Assembly (NCBI GenBank): GCA_937996755.1
Contig: CALKUS010000175.1
Span: 1-64,000 of the forward strand
Origin: an uncultured Pseudomonadota bacterium
Lineage (GTDB): Bacteria; Pseudomonadota; Gammaproteobacteria; Xanthomonadales; Ahniellaceae
Reading direction: 5' to 3'
Length of the DNA: 64,000 bases
Within the stretch, counting starts at the first letter, position 1; every line of letters begins with the position of its first letter. Both the position numbers and the translations under genes were made by a program. This document shows, one piece after another, positions 9,401-16,878 of the stretch. A model generated the notes under the pieces. That model worked only from the letters and a program-made list of their open reading frames with translations. It had not been told where the DNA came from and made no database searches.

Positions 9401-9769
9401 ATGGCAACGCGAAAGGCAGCGAAGAAGGCGAAGAAACCGGCCGCGAAGAAGGCCACGAAGAAGCGCGGCGCAACGGCCCGCAAGCCCGCTGCGAAGAACG
9501 CCGCGAAGAAGGTGGCGAAGAAGCGCGTCGCGAAGAAGGCGGCAAAGCGCGGTGCGAAGAAGGCCGCGAAGCGTCCGGCAGCGAAGAAGGCCAGGGCCGC
9601 GAAGCGACCGGCCGCGAAGAAGGCGAAAGCCGCTCGCAAGGCGCCGGCGAAGAAGAAGGCCGCTGCCCGCAAGCCGGCGCCGCGCAAGGCTGCGAAGGCC
9701 GCGGCACCGATGGCTGCCGGCGCCGCCGCAGGCGCTGCCGCCGCGGGCAAGGACGGCGAAGAAGAGTAG
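9401..9769 (+). CDS. Histone H1-like Lys/Ala repeat protein
   Basis: The 122-residue protein is almost entirely Lys, Ala, Arg and Pro, with repeating KKAAKR, KPAAKKA and KRPAAKKAK units through residue ~100. It ends in an Ala/Gly tail and an acidic end (GKDGEEE). This is the composition of bacterial histone-H1-like proteins (AlgP, Hc1/Hc2 tails), which bind DNA through their basic repeats and may compact or regulate the chromosome. A good ribosome-binding site (GAGGGAGC) precedes the ATG. The DNA is itself repetitive, so length may vary between strains. It is convergent with the GH92 gene. Confidence 0.85.
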   Translation: MATRKAAKKAKKPAAKKATKKRGATARKPAAKNAAKKVAKKRVAKKAAKRGAKKAAKRPAAKKARAAKRPAAKKAKAARKAPAKKKAAARKPAPRKAAKAAAPMAAGAAAGAAAAGKDGEEE

Positions 9770-9785
9770 TCGTCGACCGCAGGGT

Positions 9786-9810
9786 GGGGGCGTCGCCGCG
9801 CGGCGTCCCC
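9786..9810. terminator. Possible bidirectional terminator hairpin
   Basis: A GC-rich inverted repeat (GGGGGCGTCGCC, then GCGC, then GGCGTCCCC) with a small bulge lies in the 48 bases between the convergent histone-like and GH92 genes. It has no T-run, so it is only a weak call. Confidence 0.35.
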
Positions 9811-9817
9811 GCCTCGT

Positions 9818-12139
9818 TCAGTCGCTGCTCGAGGAAAACGGGCGCGCGTCCTTCGCGGTCGCCCACTCGCGATTCGGCTGCGCCTGCATCGTGAAGCGCA
9901 GCTCGCCGCCGGCCATGATCTGCTCGTGCGTGATCGCGCTGCGCGCGAGTGGCTTGCCGTCGAGCGTGACGGCGCCGATGTACGGATGCGCGTCGTCGAG
10001 CCGCTCGGCGACGATCGCGAAGCGCTTGCCGTTCGGCAGGTTCAGCACGGCGCGCTCGAGGAACGGGCGACCGATGGCGTACTCGTTGCTGCCCGGTGCG
10101 ACCGGGTAGAAGCCGAGCGCGGTGAACACGTACCACGCCGACATCTGGCCCAGGTCGTCGTTGCCGGCGAGGCCGTCGGGGCGCGCCGCGTACTGCGTGG
10201 CCATGATCTGCTTCAGGCGCTCCTGCGTGCGCCACGGCTGGCCGGCGTAGTCGTAGAGGTACGCGACGTGGTGGCTCGGCTCGTTGCCGTGCGCGTACCA
10301 GCCGATCAGGCCGGTGATGTCCTCCATGTGCGCGAACAGCTTGGGGTCGACCTTCGCGTCGAACACGAGATCCAGCTTCTCGACCAGCTTCGCGTCGCCG
10401 CCGAGCGCGTCGATGAGGCCCGCGACGTCGTGCGGCACGTACCACGAGTACTGCCAGGCGTTGCCTTCGGTGTAGTCGCTGCCGTAGCCGCTCACGGTCG
10501 GGTCGAACGGCTCGCGGAACTTGCCGTCGGACGTCTTCGCGCGCATGAAGCCGGTGGACGCGTCGAATGCATTGCGCCAGTTGCCGGCGCGCTTCTCGAA
10601 GCGGTCGGCGACGTCGCTGCGGCCGAGCGCACGCGCCATGCGCGCGATCGTCCAGTCGTCGTAGGCGTACTCGAGCGTCTTCGATGCGGCTTCGCCTTCA
10701 CGATCGATCGCGACGTAACCGAGCTTCAGGTAATCGCCGAGCCCGCCGTACGGCGCGTAGCTCGCGCTCGCGACCATCGCGTCGAGCGCGGCGTTCGCGT
10801 CGAACCCGCGGATGCCCTTCAGGTAGGCGTCCGCGATCACCGGCACGGCGTGGTAGCCGATCATCGTCCACGTTTCCTGGCCGTGGAACGCCCACACCGG
10901 CAGGATCCCGTACGGACTGTCGCGGCGTGCCGCGAGCAGGGACTTCACGATGTCGTTCGTGCGCTCGGGCGGCTGCACCAGCGTCAGCAGCGGATGCAGC
11001 GCGCGGTACGTGTCCCACAGCGAGAACGTGGAGTAGTTCTTCCAGCCGTCCGCGCGGTGCACGGCGTTGTCGGGGCCGCGATAACGGCCGTCCGCGTCCA
11101 TGAACAGGCTCGGGCCCTGCATCGCGTGGTACAGCGCCGTGTAGAAGGCGCGACGTGCCGGTTCGGGCGCGTCCACTTCGACGGCCGACAGTGCCGTCGT
11201 CCATGCCGCGCGCGCGTCCTTCGCGACCGCATCGAAATCGAAGCCGCGATCGTCGGCGTCGAGGTTCGCGATCGCGTTCGCCTCGTCGACGGGCGAGATC
11301 GACGCGCGCACGACCAACGGCTTCGCGAGCGTGCCGAAGTCGAGCACGCCGACGAGCGCGCGGCCTTCGATCTGCGCGCGCTCGGTCGGTTCGTCCTGCG
11401 CCGGCGTCGCGAAGCCCTGGTACGGGATCTCACCTTCGTAGTTGGTGAACGAGTGGCCCGCGATCGGCGCCGAGAAGCGCAGCGCGAAGTAGAGCTGGCG
11501 GCCGGGCGCCCAGCCGCGCGTCTCGCGCATGCCGGTGAGCGTGCCGTCGGCGCGCAGGCGCAGGCGCGACCACGACACCTTGCCGGGGTAGTCGTACATG
11601 CTCGGACGCAGGTCCACGAGGACATGTGCCGGCTTGCCGGCCGGAAACGTGTAGCGATGCACGCCGACACGGTCTCCCGCCGTGAGCTCTGCGCGGATGC
11701 CGTAGTCGGACAACGCAACGGTGTAATAGCCCGGCTCGGCGCGTTCGTCGTCGTGGCTGAAGCGCGAGAAGTAACCGCTGCCGGGCTTCGAGATGTCGCC
11801 GGGCTCGGTGCGCACGTCGCCGGCGATCGGCATCACGAGCACGTCGCCGAGGTCGGAATGACCGGTGCCGGAGAAGTGCGTGTGCGAGAAGCCGAAGATC
11901 GTCGTGTCCTCGTACCGGTAGCCCGCGGCCCAGTCGTAGCCCTCCTTGCGCTGCTTCAGTTGCGTGTCGGGGCTGAGCTGGATCATCCCGAACGGCACGA
12001 CGACGCCGGGGAACGTGTGGCCTTCGCCGCCCGTGCCGATGAACGGGTCGACGGCGGCGTAGGCACGGTCGGCGGAGGGGTCGGCCGCCGAGGTGGCGGC
12101 GCAGGCGAGCGACAGCAGGGCGAGCACGATCGTCCGCAT
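9818..12139 (-). CDS. GH92 family alpha-mannosidase, exported
   Basis: The 773-residue enzyme has a signal peptide (MRTIVLALLSLACAATSAAD) and full GH92 length. N-terminal beta-sandwich signatures are VDPFIGTGGEGHTFPG, VPFGMIQLSPDT and FGFSHTHFSGTG; the catalytic (alpha/alpha)6 domain has GNEPSHHVAYLYDYAGQPW and GNDDLGQMSAWYVFTALGF. GH92 enzymes are calcium-dependent, inverting exo-alpha-mannosidases, usually alpha-1,2 or alpha-1,3, and trim N-glycans or mannan. The gene is divergent from a mannose-type operon with its own LacI regulator and a putative operator about 80 bases upstream of its start, so the two units are probably coregulated. The exact linkage specificity cannot be read from the sequence. 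Confidence 0.93.
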   Translation of the reverse strand: MRTIVLALLSLACAATSAADPSADRAYAAVDPFIGTGGEGHTFPGVVVPFGMIQLSPDTQLKQRKEGYDWAAGYRYEDTTIFGFSHTHFSGTGHSDLGDVLVMPIAGDVRTEPGDISKPGSGYFSRFSHDDERAEPGYYTVALSDYGIRAELTAGDRVGVHRYTFPAGKPAHVLVDLRPSMYDYPGKVSWSRLRLRADGTLTGMRETRGWAPGRQLYFALRFSAPIAGHSFTNYEGEIPYQGFATPAQDEPTERAQIEGRALVGVLDFGTLAKPLVVRASISPVDEANAIANLDADDRGFDFDAVAKDARAAWTTALSAVEVDAPEPARRAFYTALYHAMQGPSLFMDADGRYRGPDNAVHRADGWKNYSTFSLWDTYRALHPLLTLVQPPERTNDIVKSLLAARRDSPYGILPVWAFHGQETWTMIGYHAVPVIADAYLKGIRGFDANAALDAMVASASYAPYGGLGDYLKLGYVAIDREGEAASKTLEYAYDDWTIARMARALGRSDVADRFEKRAGNWRNAFDASTGFMRAKTSDGKFREPFDPTVSGYGSDYTEGNAWQYSWYVPHDVAGLIDALGGDAKLVEKLDLVFDAKVDPKLFAHMEDITGLIGWYAHGNEPSHHVAYLYDYAGQPWRTQERLKQIMATQYAARPDGLAGNDDLGQMSAWYVFTALGFYPVAPGSNEYAIGRPFLERAVLNLPNGKRFAIVAERLDDAHPYIGAVTLDGKPLARSAITHEQIMAGGELRFTMQAQPNREWATAKDARPFSSSSD

Positions 12140-12184
12140 GGCGAGCTCCGGCGATTCGACGCGTGGTAATGCACCCCACCCCAG

Positions 12185-12210
12185 CCCTCCCCTGCATCCG
12201 CAGGGGAGGG
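12185..12210. repeat. REP-like palindrome, 11-bp stem
   Basis: CCCTCCCCTGC and GCAGGGGAGGG are exact inverted repeats separated by ATCC, with flanking CACCCCAG and GAGAAGG. This form (a CCCTCCCC stem after an ACCCCA lead) is that of dispersed intergenic REP elements known in Xanthomonadales and other Proteobacteria. It lies in the divergent gap between the GH92 and lacI genes. No second copy was noticed in this window. Confidence 0.55.
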
Positions 12211-12219
12211 AGAAGGTGA

Positions 12220-12235
12220 TTTCAATCGATCCAAA
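12220..12235. promoter_or_regulatory. Putative LacI-family operator O2 (imperfect dyad)
   Basis: TTTCAATCGATCCAAA differs at two positions from the perfect dyad 91 bases downstream. It keeps the central ATCGAT and the right arm CCAAA. LacI-family sites are typically palindromes with a central CG, so this fits. It lies 81 bases upstream of the GH92 start and 95 bases upstream of lacI. Confidence 0.6.
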
Positions 12236-12310
12236 CTAGCACCGCCCGCCGTTCGGCTCATGCTGTGCCGCGACATGCAATCCAGGGGCTGGCCGGGCAG
12301 ACTCGCCGCA

Positions 12311-12326
12311 TTTGGATCGATCCAAA
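12311..12326. promoter_or_regulatory. Putative LacI-family operator O1 (perfect 16-bp dyad)
   Basis: TTTGGATCGATCCAAA is a perfect palindrome with a central CG, ending four bases before the lacI ATG. Its position over the ribosome-binding region of lacI suggests autorepression of the whole downstream operon. Paired with the site at 12220-12235 (91 bases centre to centre), looping between two sites is possible. Confidence 0.65.
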
Positions 12327-12329
12327 CGC

Positions 12330-13370
12330 ATGCCCCAGGCCGACGCCAGCCCGCGCAAGGTCACGCTGAGCGACATCGCCGACGGCTGCGGCGTGTCGCG
12401 GGCGACGGTGTCGCTCGTGCTGCGCGGCAGCCCGCTGGTGAACGCCGACACGCGCGCGCGCGTGCAGGCCGAGTTCCGCAAGCAGGGTTACGTCTACAAC
12501 CGCGCCGCGGCCAACCTGCGCAGCGGCACGTCGAGCGCGGTCGCGCTGATCGTCAACGACCTCTCCAATCCGTACTTCGCGGAATTCGCCGCCGGCGTCG
12601 ACGAGGCGCTGGCCGGCGCGGGCTGCGTCACGCTGCTCGGCAGCACGGGCGAATCGGCCGAGCGCCAGGACCAGGTGCTCGCATCGCTGCTCGAGCACGC
12701 GCCGGCCGGGATCATCCTCTCGCCCGCGGAGGGCAGCGACGGCGCGGCCGTGGCGCGACGCGTCGGCGTGCACACGCCGTTGCTCGTGTTCAACCGCGAG
12801 CTCGCCGGCGACTTCGACCTGCTCGCGCTCGACAACCGCCACGGCGCGCAGCTCGCCACGGAACACCTGCTCGCGCTCGGCCATCGCCGCATCGCGTTCT
12901 TCGGCGGGCATCGCGATTCCAGCTCGTGCCGCCAGCGGCGCGAAGGTTTCGTGGCGGCGCTCGCGGACGCGGGCATCGCGGCCGAGCCGGGCTGGATGGT
13001 CGAAACCGCGCCGACGCGGCTCGAAGCCGCGCGCCAGGCCGGCGCGCTGTTCGCGCGCGATCCCGCGCCCACGGCCGCCGTCTGCTACAACGACGCCGTC
13101 GCGCTCGGCCTGCAGCTCGGCCTTGCCGCGCGCGGCCGACAGTCCGGTCGCGACTTCGCCGTCGTCGGTTTCGACGACATTCCCGAAGCGGCCGTGAGCA
13201 GCCCGCCGCTCACCACGATCGGCACCGACCCGCGTGCGCGCGGGCGACAGGCTGCCTATCGCATCCTCGCGCGCTCGCGCGACGCCACCATCGCGGCCAC
13301 GCGCACGATCGCGCCCGTGCGCCTGGTCGTGCGCGAGAGCTCCTGCAAGCCGTCGAAGGACCTCGCGTGA
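12330..13370 (+). CDS. LacI-family regulator of the mannoside locus
   Basis: The 346-residue protein has a LacI N-terminal helix-turn-helix (VTLSDIADGCGVSRATVSLV) with a hinge around residues 50-60 (VYNRAAANLRSG), and a periplasmic-binding-protein-like sugar domain (AVALIVNDLSNPYFAEF to AVVGFDDIPEAA). It should bind the 16-bp dyads just upstream and be released by a sugar such as mannose. The ATG at 12330 was chosen because the alternative TTG at 12312 would place the operator inside the coding region. The TGA overlaps the GTG start of the permease, so the regulator is the first gene of the operon it probably controls. Confidence 0.9.
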   Translation: MPQADASPRKVTLSDIADGCGVSRATVSLVLRGSPLVNADTRARVQAEFRKQGYVYNRAAANLRSGTSSAVALIVNDLSNPYFAEFAAGVDEALAGAGCVTLLGSTGESAERQDQVLASLLEHAPAGIILSPAEGSDGAAVARRVGVHTPLLVFNRELAGDFDLLALDNRHGAQLATEHLLALGHRRIAFFGGHRDSSSCRQRREGFVAALADAGIAAEPGWMVETAPTRLEAARQAGALFARDPAPTAAVCYNDAVALGLQLGLAARGRQSGRDFAVVGFDDIPEAAVSSPPLTTIGTDPRARGRQAAYRILARSRDATIAATRTIAPVRLVVRESSCKPSKDLA

Positions 13371-14668
13371 ACGAATCGCAGAAGCCGACGATGGGCACGC
13401 GCCCGGCGCTGGCGCTGATGACCACGATCTTCTTCATGTGGGGATTCATCACGGTGCTGAACGACGTGCTGATCCCGCACCTGAAGGCGCTTTTCACGCT
13501 GAACTACTTCCAGGCGATGCTGGTGCAGTTCATCTTCTTCGGCGCGTACTTCGTGGTGTCGCTGCCGGCCGGCCGCGTGCTCGCGCGGCTCGGTTACCGG
13601 ATGAGCGTCGCGCTCGGGCTCGCTGTCGCCGGGCTCGGCGCGCTGGCGTTCGTGCCGGCCGCGAAGCTGCTCTCGTACGAGCTGTTCCTGTTCGGCCTGT
13701 TCGTGCTCGCGAGCGGCATCACGCTGCTGCAGGTCGCGGCGAACCCGTACGTGAGCCTGCTCGGGCCGGCGCGCTACGCGTCGAGCCGGCTGAACCTCGC
13801 GCAGGCGCTCAATTCGCTCGGCACCACGCTCGCGCCGAAGGTCGGCGGCATGCTGATCCTCTCGGGTGCGGCGCTCGGCGCCGTCGAGATCGCGCAGATG
13901 CCGGACGCGCAGCGGCTCGCGTACCGCCTCGCGCAGGCCGACCTCGTGCGCGGACCGTACCTCGCGCTCGCGGGAACGCTGTTCGTGCTCGCGGCCATCG
14001 TCGCCGCGTGCCGACTGCCGGCGCTTGCGGAAACGATAGCCGGTCCAAGGAGGCACACGCTCGCCGACGCGCTGCGCCATCGCCACGTGCGGCTCGCCGT
14101 GGTCGCGATCTTCCTCTACGTCGGCGCCGAGGTGTCGATCGGCAGCTTCATGATCAGCTACCTGTCGATGCCCGGCATCGGCGCGATCAGCGAGAACGCG
14201 GCATCGGGCTACGTCTCGCTCTACTGGGGCGGCGCGATGGTCGGCCGCTTCGTCGGCTTCGCGCTGTCGCGCCGCTTCGATCCCGCGCGGCTGCTCGGCG
14301 TGGCCGCCGCGGTCGCCGTCGCGCTGCTCGCCATCACCATCCTCACGCACGGCAAGGTCGCGATGTGGAGCGTCGTCGCGATCGGGTTGTTCAACTCGGT
14401 GATGTTCCCGACCATCTTCACGCTCGGCATCGCGCGGCTCGGCGACCTCACCGACAAGGCGTCCAGCCTGCTGGTCATGGCGATCGTCGGCGGTGCCATC
14501 GTGCCGCTCGCGCAGGGCGCGCTGGCCGACCGCATCGGCGTGCAGCCCGCCTTCGTGCTGCCGCTCGCGTGCTACGCGTTCATCGTCTACTACGGCTTCT
14601 TCGGCGCGCGCGTCGCGAACGGGCTCGCCGAAGCGACTGCGCCGGCCATCGCGACGGTGCGGCACTGA
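13367..14668 (+). CDS. FucP/GluP-type MFS sugar permease
   Basis: The 433-residue protein has twelve hydrophobic helices and the FucP/GluP family signatures FFMWGFITVLNDVLIPHLK (first helix, with the conserved Asn-Asp) and ASGITLLQVAANPYVSLLG (central helices). These proton-coupled symporters take up fucose, glucose, galactose or mannose. In this operon mannose or a short mannoside released by the GH92 and GH47 enzymes is the likely substrate. It starts at a GTG overlapping the lacI stop by four bases (GTGA); no ATG exists before the first helix that would give a better start. Confidence 0.9.
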   Translation: MNESQKPTMGTRPALALMTTIFFMWGFITVLNDVLIPHLKALFTLNYFQAMLVQFIFFGAYFVVSLPAGRVLARLGYRMSVALGLAVAGLGALAFVPAAKLLSYELFLFGLFVLASGITLLQVAANPYVSLLGPARYASSRLNLAQALNSLGTTLAPKVGGMLILSGAALGAVEIAQMPDAQRLAYRLAQADLVRGPYLALAGTLFVLAAIVAACRLPALAETIAGPRRHTLADALRHRHVRLAVVAIFLYVGAEVSIGSFMISYLSMPGIGAISENAASGYVSLYWGGAMVGRFVGFALSRRFDPARLLGVAAAVAVALLAITILTHGKVAMWSVVAIGLFNSVMFPTIFTLGIARLGDLTDKASSLLVMAIVGGAIVPLAQGALADRIGVQPAFVLPLACYAFIVYYGFFGARVANGLAEATAPAIATVRH

Positions 14669-14669
14669 C

Positions 14670-15638
14670 GTGCGCCCGGTCGTCTGCTTCGGCGAAGCAT
14701 TGATCGACTTCGTCTGCACGGACGGGGCGCGCGAGCCGCGCGCGTTCGAGCAGCACGCGGGCGGCGCGCCGGCGAACGTCGCCGTCGCGATCGCCAGCCT
14801 CGGTGGTGCGAGCGAGTTCGCCGGCATGCTTGCGAACGACCCGTTCGGCGACTTCCTGCTCGCGAGCCTCACGCGTGCGGGCGTCGGCACCGCGCTCGTG
14901 CGGCGCACGTCCGTTGCGCCGACGGCGCTCGCGTTCGTGGCGCTCGATGCGAACGGCGAGCGCAGCTTCAGCTTCTATCGTCCGCCGGCCGCGGACCTCC
15001 TCTACACGGCAGGCGATTTCGACGCCGACGCGCTGGCACGCGCGCACGCGTTCCATGCCTGCTCGAACTCGCTCACGGAAGCGGCGATCGCGGCAACGAC
15101 GATCGCCGGCATGGCACTCGCGCGCGGGGCGGGTGCACTGGTGTCTTTCGACCTGAACCTGCGGCCGGCGTTGTGGTACGCCGGCGTCGATCCGCTGCCC
15201 CGCGCGTGGGAGGCGCTTGCCGGCGCCGACCTCGTGAAGCTCAGCGTCGAGGAGATGGAGTTCCTCGCCGCCGGCGCGGGCAGCGAATCGGCCGTACTCG
15301 CGCGATTGTGGCGCGGCGCGACCCGGCTGGTCGTCGTCACGCACGGCGCCGCGCCGCTGCGCTGGTTCTCGCGCGGCGCTGCGGGAACGCTCGACTGGTT
15401 CCGCGTCGCGACCGTCGACACGAATGCCGCGGGCGATGCATTCATGGGTGGCCTGCTGTTCCAGCTCGCCACGCGCGGCGTTCGCGCGGCAGGGCTGGAC
15501 GGTTTCATCGCCGATCGCGAGTCCTTCGCCGCCGCGTTGCGCTTCGCGGCCGCGTGCGGCGCGCTCGCGACCACGCGCCACGGCGCATTCGGCGCGATGC
15601 CGAAGCGCGCCGAAGTCGAAGCGTTGCTGGAGAGCTGA
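14670..15638 (+). CDS. PfkB-family sugar kinase (probable fructokinase)
   Basis: The 322-residue protein has both ribokinase-family signatures: CFGEALIDF and HAGGAPANVAVAIASLGG near the N-terminus, and VDTNAAGDAFMGGLLF near the C-terminus with the catalytic Asp. The usual GAGD reads AAGD, so the first Gly of the anion hole is Ala, a change seen in some family members. It starts with a GTG one base after the permease stop, so translation is coupled. Next to an AGE-family mannose isomerase, phosphorylation of fructose to fructose 6-phosphate is the natural role; mannose or another ketose is possible. Confidence 0.85.
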   Translation: MRPVVCFGEALIDFVCTDGAREPRAFEQHAGGAPANVAVAIASLGGASEFAGMLANDPFGDFLLASLTRAGVGTALVRRTSVAPTALAFVALDANGERSFSFYRPPAADLLYTAGDFDADALARAHAFHACSNSLTEAAIAATTIAGMALARGAGALVSFDLNLRPALWYAGVDPLPRAWEALAGADLVKLSVEEMEFLAAGAGSESAVLARLWRGATRLVVVTHGAAPLRWFSRGAAGTLDWFRVATVDTNAAGDAFMGGLLFQLATRGVRAAGLDGFIADRESFAAALRFAAACGALATTRHGAFGAMPKRAEVEALLES

Positions 15639-15642
15639 GCGC

Positions 15643-16878
15643 ATGCAGGCCCCGCCAGCCCCCGACTTCCGCTCGCCCACGTTCCTGCGCGCGCACATCG
15701 CGCAAACGATGGCGTTCTACCACCCGCGCTGCATCGATCCCGACGGCGGGTTCTTCCACTACTTCCGCGACGACGGCAGCGTCTACGACCGTTCGCACCG
15801 GCATCTCGTGAGCAGCACGCGCTTCGTCTTCAACTACGCGAAGGCGGTGCGCGAGTTCGGCAACCCCGAATACCTGGCAGCCGCGCTGCACGGTCTCGAC
15901 TACCTGCGCAGCGTGCATCGCGATGCCGCGAGCGGCGCGTACTGGTGGACGCTGCGCGACGGCGCGCCCGAGGACCGCACGCGCCACGCCTACGGCATGG
16001 CGTTCGTGCTGCTCGCGTTCGCGACGGCGCTCGATGCCGGCATCGCGTCCGCACGCGCCTGGCTAGGCGAGACCTGGGACACGCTGGAACGACATTTCTG
16101 GGACGAAGCGTACGGCCTGTATCGCGACGAAGCGGACGAGCACTGGGTCTTCTCGTCGTATCGCGGCCAGAACTCCAACATGCACCTGTGCGAGGCGCTG
16201 ATCGCCGCCTACCAGGCGAGCCGCGAGATGCGTTACCTCGAGCGCGCGCTCGCGCTGGCGCAACGCATGACGCAGAACCAGGCGAGCAAGGCGGGTGGGC
16301 TGGTCTGGGAGCACTACGACGAACGCTGGCGCGTCGACTGGGATTACCACCGCGACGATCCGAAGCACCTCTTCCGCCCGTGGGGCTTCCAGCCGGGCCA
16401 CCAGACCGAGTGGGCGAAGCTGCTGCTGATCCTGGAGCGGCTCGAAGCGGAGCTCGGCACGCCGCGCGAATGGCTGCTGCCGACGGCGCAGCGGTTGTTC
16501 GACCGCGCGGTCGAGCGGGCGTGGGACGAAGCTCGCGGTGGCCTGTACTACGGCTTCGCGCCCGACGGCACGATCTGCGACAGCGACAAGTACTTCTGGG
16601 TGCAGGCGGAGACGCTCGCGGCGGCCGCGCTGCTCGCGTCGCGCACGCACGACGGCCGCTACGCGCGCGAGTACGACCGCCTCTGGCAGTACTGCTGGCA
16701 GCACTTCATCGACCACCAGCACGGCGCGTGGTTCCGCATCCTCGACCGCGACAACGTGAAGTACTCGAACGAGAAGAGCCCCGCGGGCAAGACCGACTAC
16801 CACACGATGGGTGCGTGCCACGAAGTGCTCGCGCTGCTGCGCCGCAACCCCGCCGCATTCCAGGGAACCGCAAGATGA
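15643..16878 (+). CDS. AGE-family mannose isomerase or sugar 2-epimerase
   Basis: The 411-residue protein is an (alpha/alpha)6-barrel of the N-acylglucosamine 2-epimerase superfamily. Motifs include VFNYAKAVREFG, RTRHAYGMAFVLLAFA, RPWGFQPGHQTEWAKLLL and KTDYHTMGACHEV, which hold the His residues that act as acid/base in mannose isomerase and YihS. In a locus that frees mannose and phosphorylates a ketose, conversion of mannose to fructose is the most economical reading. N-acetylglucosamine epimerase and cellobiose epimerase are the alternatives. The cytoplasmic location follows from the absence of a signal peptide. Its stop overlaps the start of the GH47 gene (ATGA). Confidence 0.87.
   Translation: MQAPPAPDFRSPTFLRAHIAQTMAFYHPRCIDPDGGFFHYFRDDGSVYDRSHRHLVSSTRFVFNYAKAVREFGNPEYLAAALHGLDYLRSVHRDAASGAYWWTLRDGAPEDRTRHAYGMAFVLLAFATALDAGIASARAWLGETWDTLERHFWDEAYGLYRDEADEHWVFSSYRGQNSNMHLCEALIAAYQASREMRYLERALALAQRMTQNQASKAGGLVWEHYDERWRVDWDYHRDDPKHLFRPWGFQPGHQTEWAKLLLILERLEAELGTPREWLLPTAQRLFDRAVERAWDEARGGLYYGFAPDGTICDSDKYFWVQAETLAAAALLASRTHDGRYAREYDRLWQYCWQHFIDHQHGAWFRILDRDNVKYSNEKSPAGKTDYHTMGACHEVLALLRRNPAAFQGTAR

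Noticed and set aside
9401..9769. Tandem repeat DNA mistaken for a CRISPR or satellite
   Set aside because: The repeats are short, imperfect and in phase with codons for Lys/Ala; it is a coding histone-like protein.
9926..12169. Plus-strand open frame of 747 codons opposite the GH92 gene
   Set aside because: Low-complexity Val/Arg/Ala/Glu composition, and the minus strand holds a complete glycosidase.
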